DNA of 48,566 bases from positions 1 to 48,566 of the forward strand of contig CAMHKQ010000016.1 in the NCBI GenBank assembly GCA_946185745.1, given 5' to 3'. The stretch is from an uncultured Bacteroidales bacterium. Its GTDB lineage: Bacteria; Bacteroidota; Bacteroidia; Bacteroidales; UBA932. Position 1 is the first letter of the stretch; every line of letters starts with the position of its first letter. Below the pieces are notes generated by a model. That model had not been told where the DNA came from. It did no database searches and saw only the letters and a program-made list of their open reading frames with translations. The translations under genes and the position numbers were made by a program. Shown piece after piece: positions 47,965-48,566 of this stretch.

Positions 47965-47972
47965 TATATTTG
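47965..47972 (+). promoter_or_regulatory. -7 box of fucI
   Basis: TATATTTG, exact consensus; weak T-rich -33 region; leader about 50 bases. Confidence 0.55.
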
Positions 47973-48025
47973 CTAGACTGCGAAACAGCAACCGCACGAA
48001 ACTAATAAATCAACGACAATACAAA

Positions 48026-48566
48026 ATGAGCAAGTATCCCAAAATCGGAATCCGGCCAACGATAGACGGCCGCCAGGGCGGCGTACGCGAGAGCCTGGAA
48101 GAAAAGACCATGTGTCTCGCGAAGGCGGTCAAGACACTTATTGAAAGCAATCTCCGCAACGGCGACGGCTCCCCCGTGGAGTGCGTCATAGCCGACAGCA
48201 CCATAGGCCGCGTGGCCGAATCCGCCGCCTGCCAGGCCAAGTTCGAGCGGGAAGGCGTGGGCGCCACCATCTCCGTAACTTCCTGCTGGTGCTACGGTTC
48301 CGAAACCATGGACATGCATCCCCACTGGCCCAAGGCAGTATGGGGCTTCAACGGCACCGAGCGTCCCGGAGCGGTGTATCTGGCCGCAGTGCTGGCCGCG
48401 CACGCGCAGAAGGGCCTTCCGGCCTTCGGCATCTACGGCCACGACGTGCAGGACCTCGCCGACAACAGCATCCCCGCCGACGTGGCGGAAAAGATTCTCC
48501 GCTGGGCCCGCGCCGCCCAGGCCGTGGCCACCATGAGGGGCAAGTCCTACCTCAGCCTCGGCAACA
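48026..48566 (+). CDS. fucI: L-fucose isomerase (3' truncated by window)
   Basis: The first 180 residues of an enzyme of about 590 that converts L-fucose to L-fuculose, the first step of fucose use. N-terminal matches to Fuc[82 protein letters not shown] and KSYLSLGN. The ATG at 48026 precedes the family start [10 protein letters not shown]. The frame is open to the window end; other fuc genes may follow. Confidence 0.96.
   Translation, partial: MSKYPKIGIRPTIDGRQGGVRESLEEKTMCLAKAVKTLIESNLRNGDGSPVECVIADSTIGRVAESAACQAKFEREGVGATISVTSCWCYGSETMDMHPHWPKAVWGFNGTERPGAVYLAAVLAAHAQKGLPAFGIYGHDVQDLADNSIPADVAEKILRWARAAQAVATMRGKSYLSLGN

Noticed and set aside
1..48566. CRISPR array or toxin-antitoxin pair
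   Set aside because: No regularly spaced direct repeats, cas genes or recognisable toxin-antitoxin couples were seen in any part of the window.

Overview
The window reads as a chromosomal segment of a high-GC Bacteroidales bacterium, probably an uncultured gut lineage. The evidence is a Na+-translocating NADH:quinone reductase operon, GH97 and GH36-type glycosidases, many signal-peptidase-II lipoproteins, BACON/Omp28 and DUF6029-like envelope proteins, an ECF sigma factor paired with an anti-sigma/beta-barrel protein, and repeated Bacteroidetes-type promoters (TTTG, 19-20 bp, TAnnTTTG). Most start codons lack a clear Shine-Dalgarno sequence. Genus cannot be fixed from the sequence alone.

Layout. 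0-10 kb: 3' part of ATP-dependent PEP carboxykinase, recG (with an in-frame interspersed repeat), an S9 lipoprotein peptidase, a WYL regulator and an envelope redox operon (TlpA-like, DUF6029-like, BACON/Omp28). 10-12.4 kb: an accessory patch of visibly lower GC with a YkvA protein, a secreted protein equal to the first 34 residues of ubiquitin, an archaeal-type AAA ATPase, a lone AraC DNA-binding domain and an unrecognised 50-residue ORF behind a perfect inverted repeat. 12.4-18.7 kb: GH97 glycosidase, two envelope proteins, cutC and a PcrA/UvrD helicase. 18.8-24.5 kb: the complete nqrABCDEF operon.

24.5-28.3 kb: an AT-richer island with a lipoprotein serpin, an ECF sigma factor and an anti-sigma/beta-barrel protein, bracketed by inverted copies of a repeat that share 138 perfectly matching bases. 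The right copy lies inside a short element with its own terminal inverted repeats. 28.3-34.1 kb: two overlapping Stealth-family sugar-phosphate transferases, a fimbrial-like lipoprotein and uvrA. 34.2-38 kb: a small lipoprotein, a lipoprotein alpha/beta hydrolase, and a phosphoribosyltransferase-like gene overlapping a cytosine-permease-type transporter behind a promoter-adjacent hairpin. 38-39 kb: a radical SAM enzyme overlapping a small Cys-rich membrane or lipoprotein. 39-43 kb: a sugar-phosphate locus (GatZ-like aldolase subunit, PfkB kinase, and divergent DeoR regulator plus DMT transporter). 43-48.6 kb: a DUF4832-like lipoprotein, a single polypeptide fusing a GH36-type glycosidase to a histidine-acid phosphatase, tRNA-Val and the 5' part of fucI.

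How the genes work together: housekeeping (gluconeogenesis, DNA repair, respiration) is interspersed with glycan use (GH97, GH36-phosphatase, FucI, GatZ/PfkB), envelope surface functions and accessory islands. The most unusual items are the secreted half-ubiquitin, the glycosidase-phosphatase fusion, the inverted-repeat-bracketed serpin/sigma cassette and the repeat inside recG.
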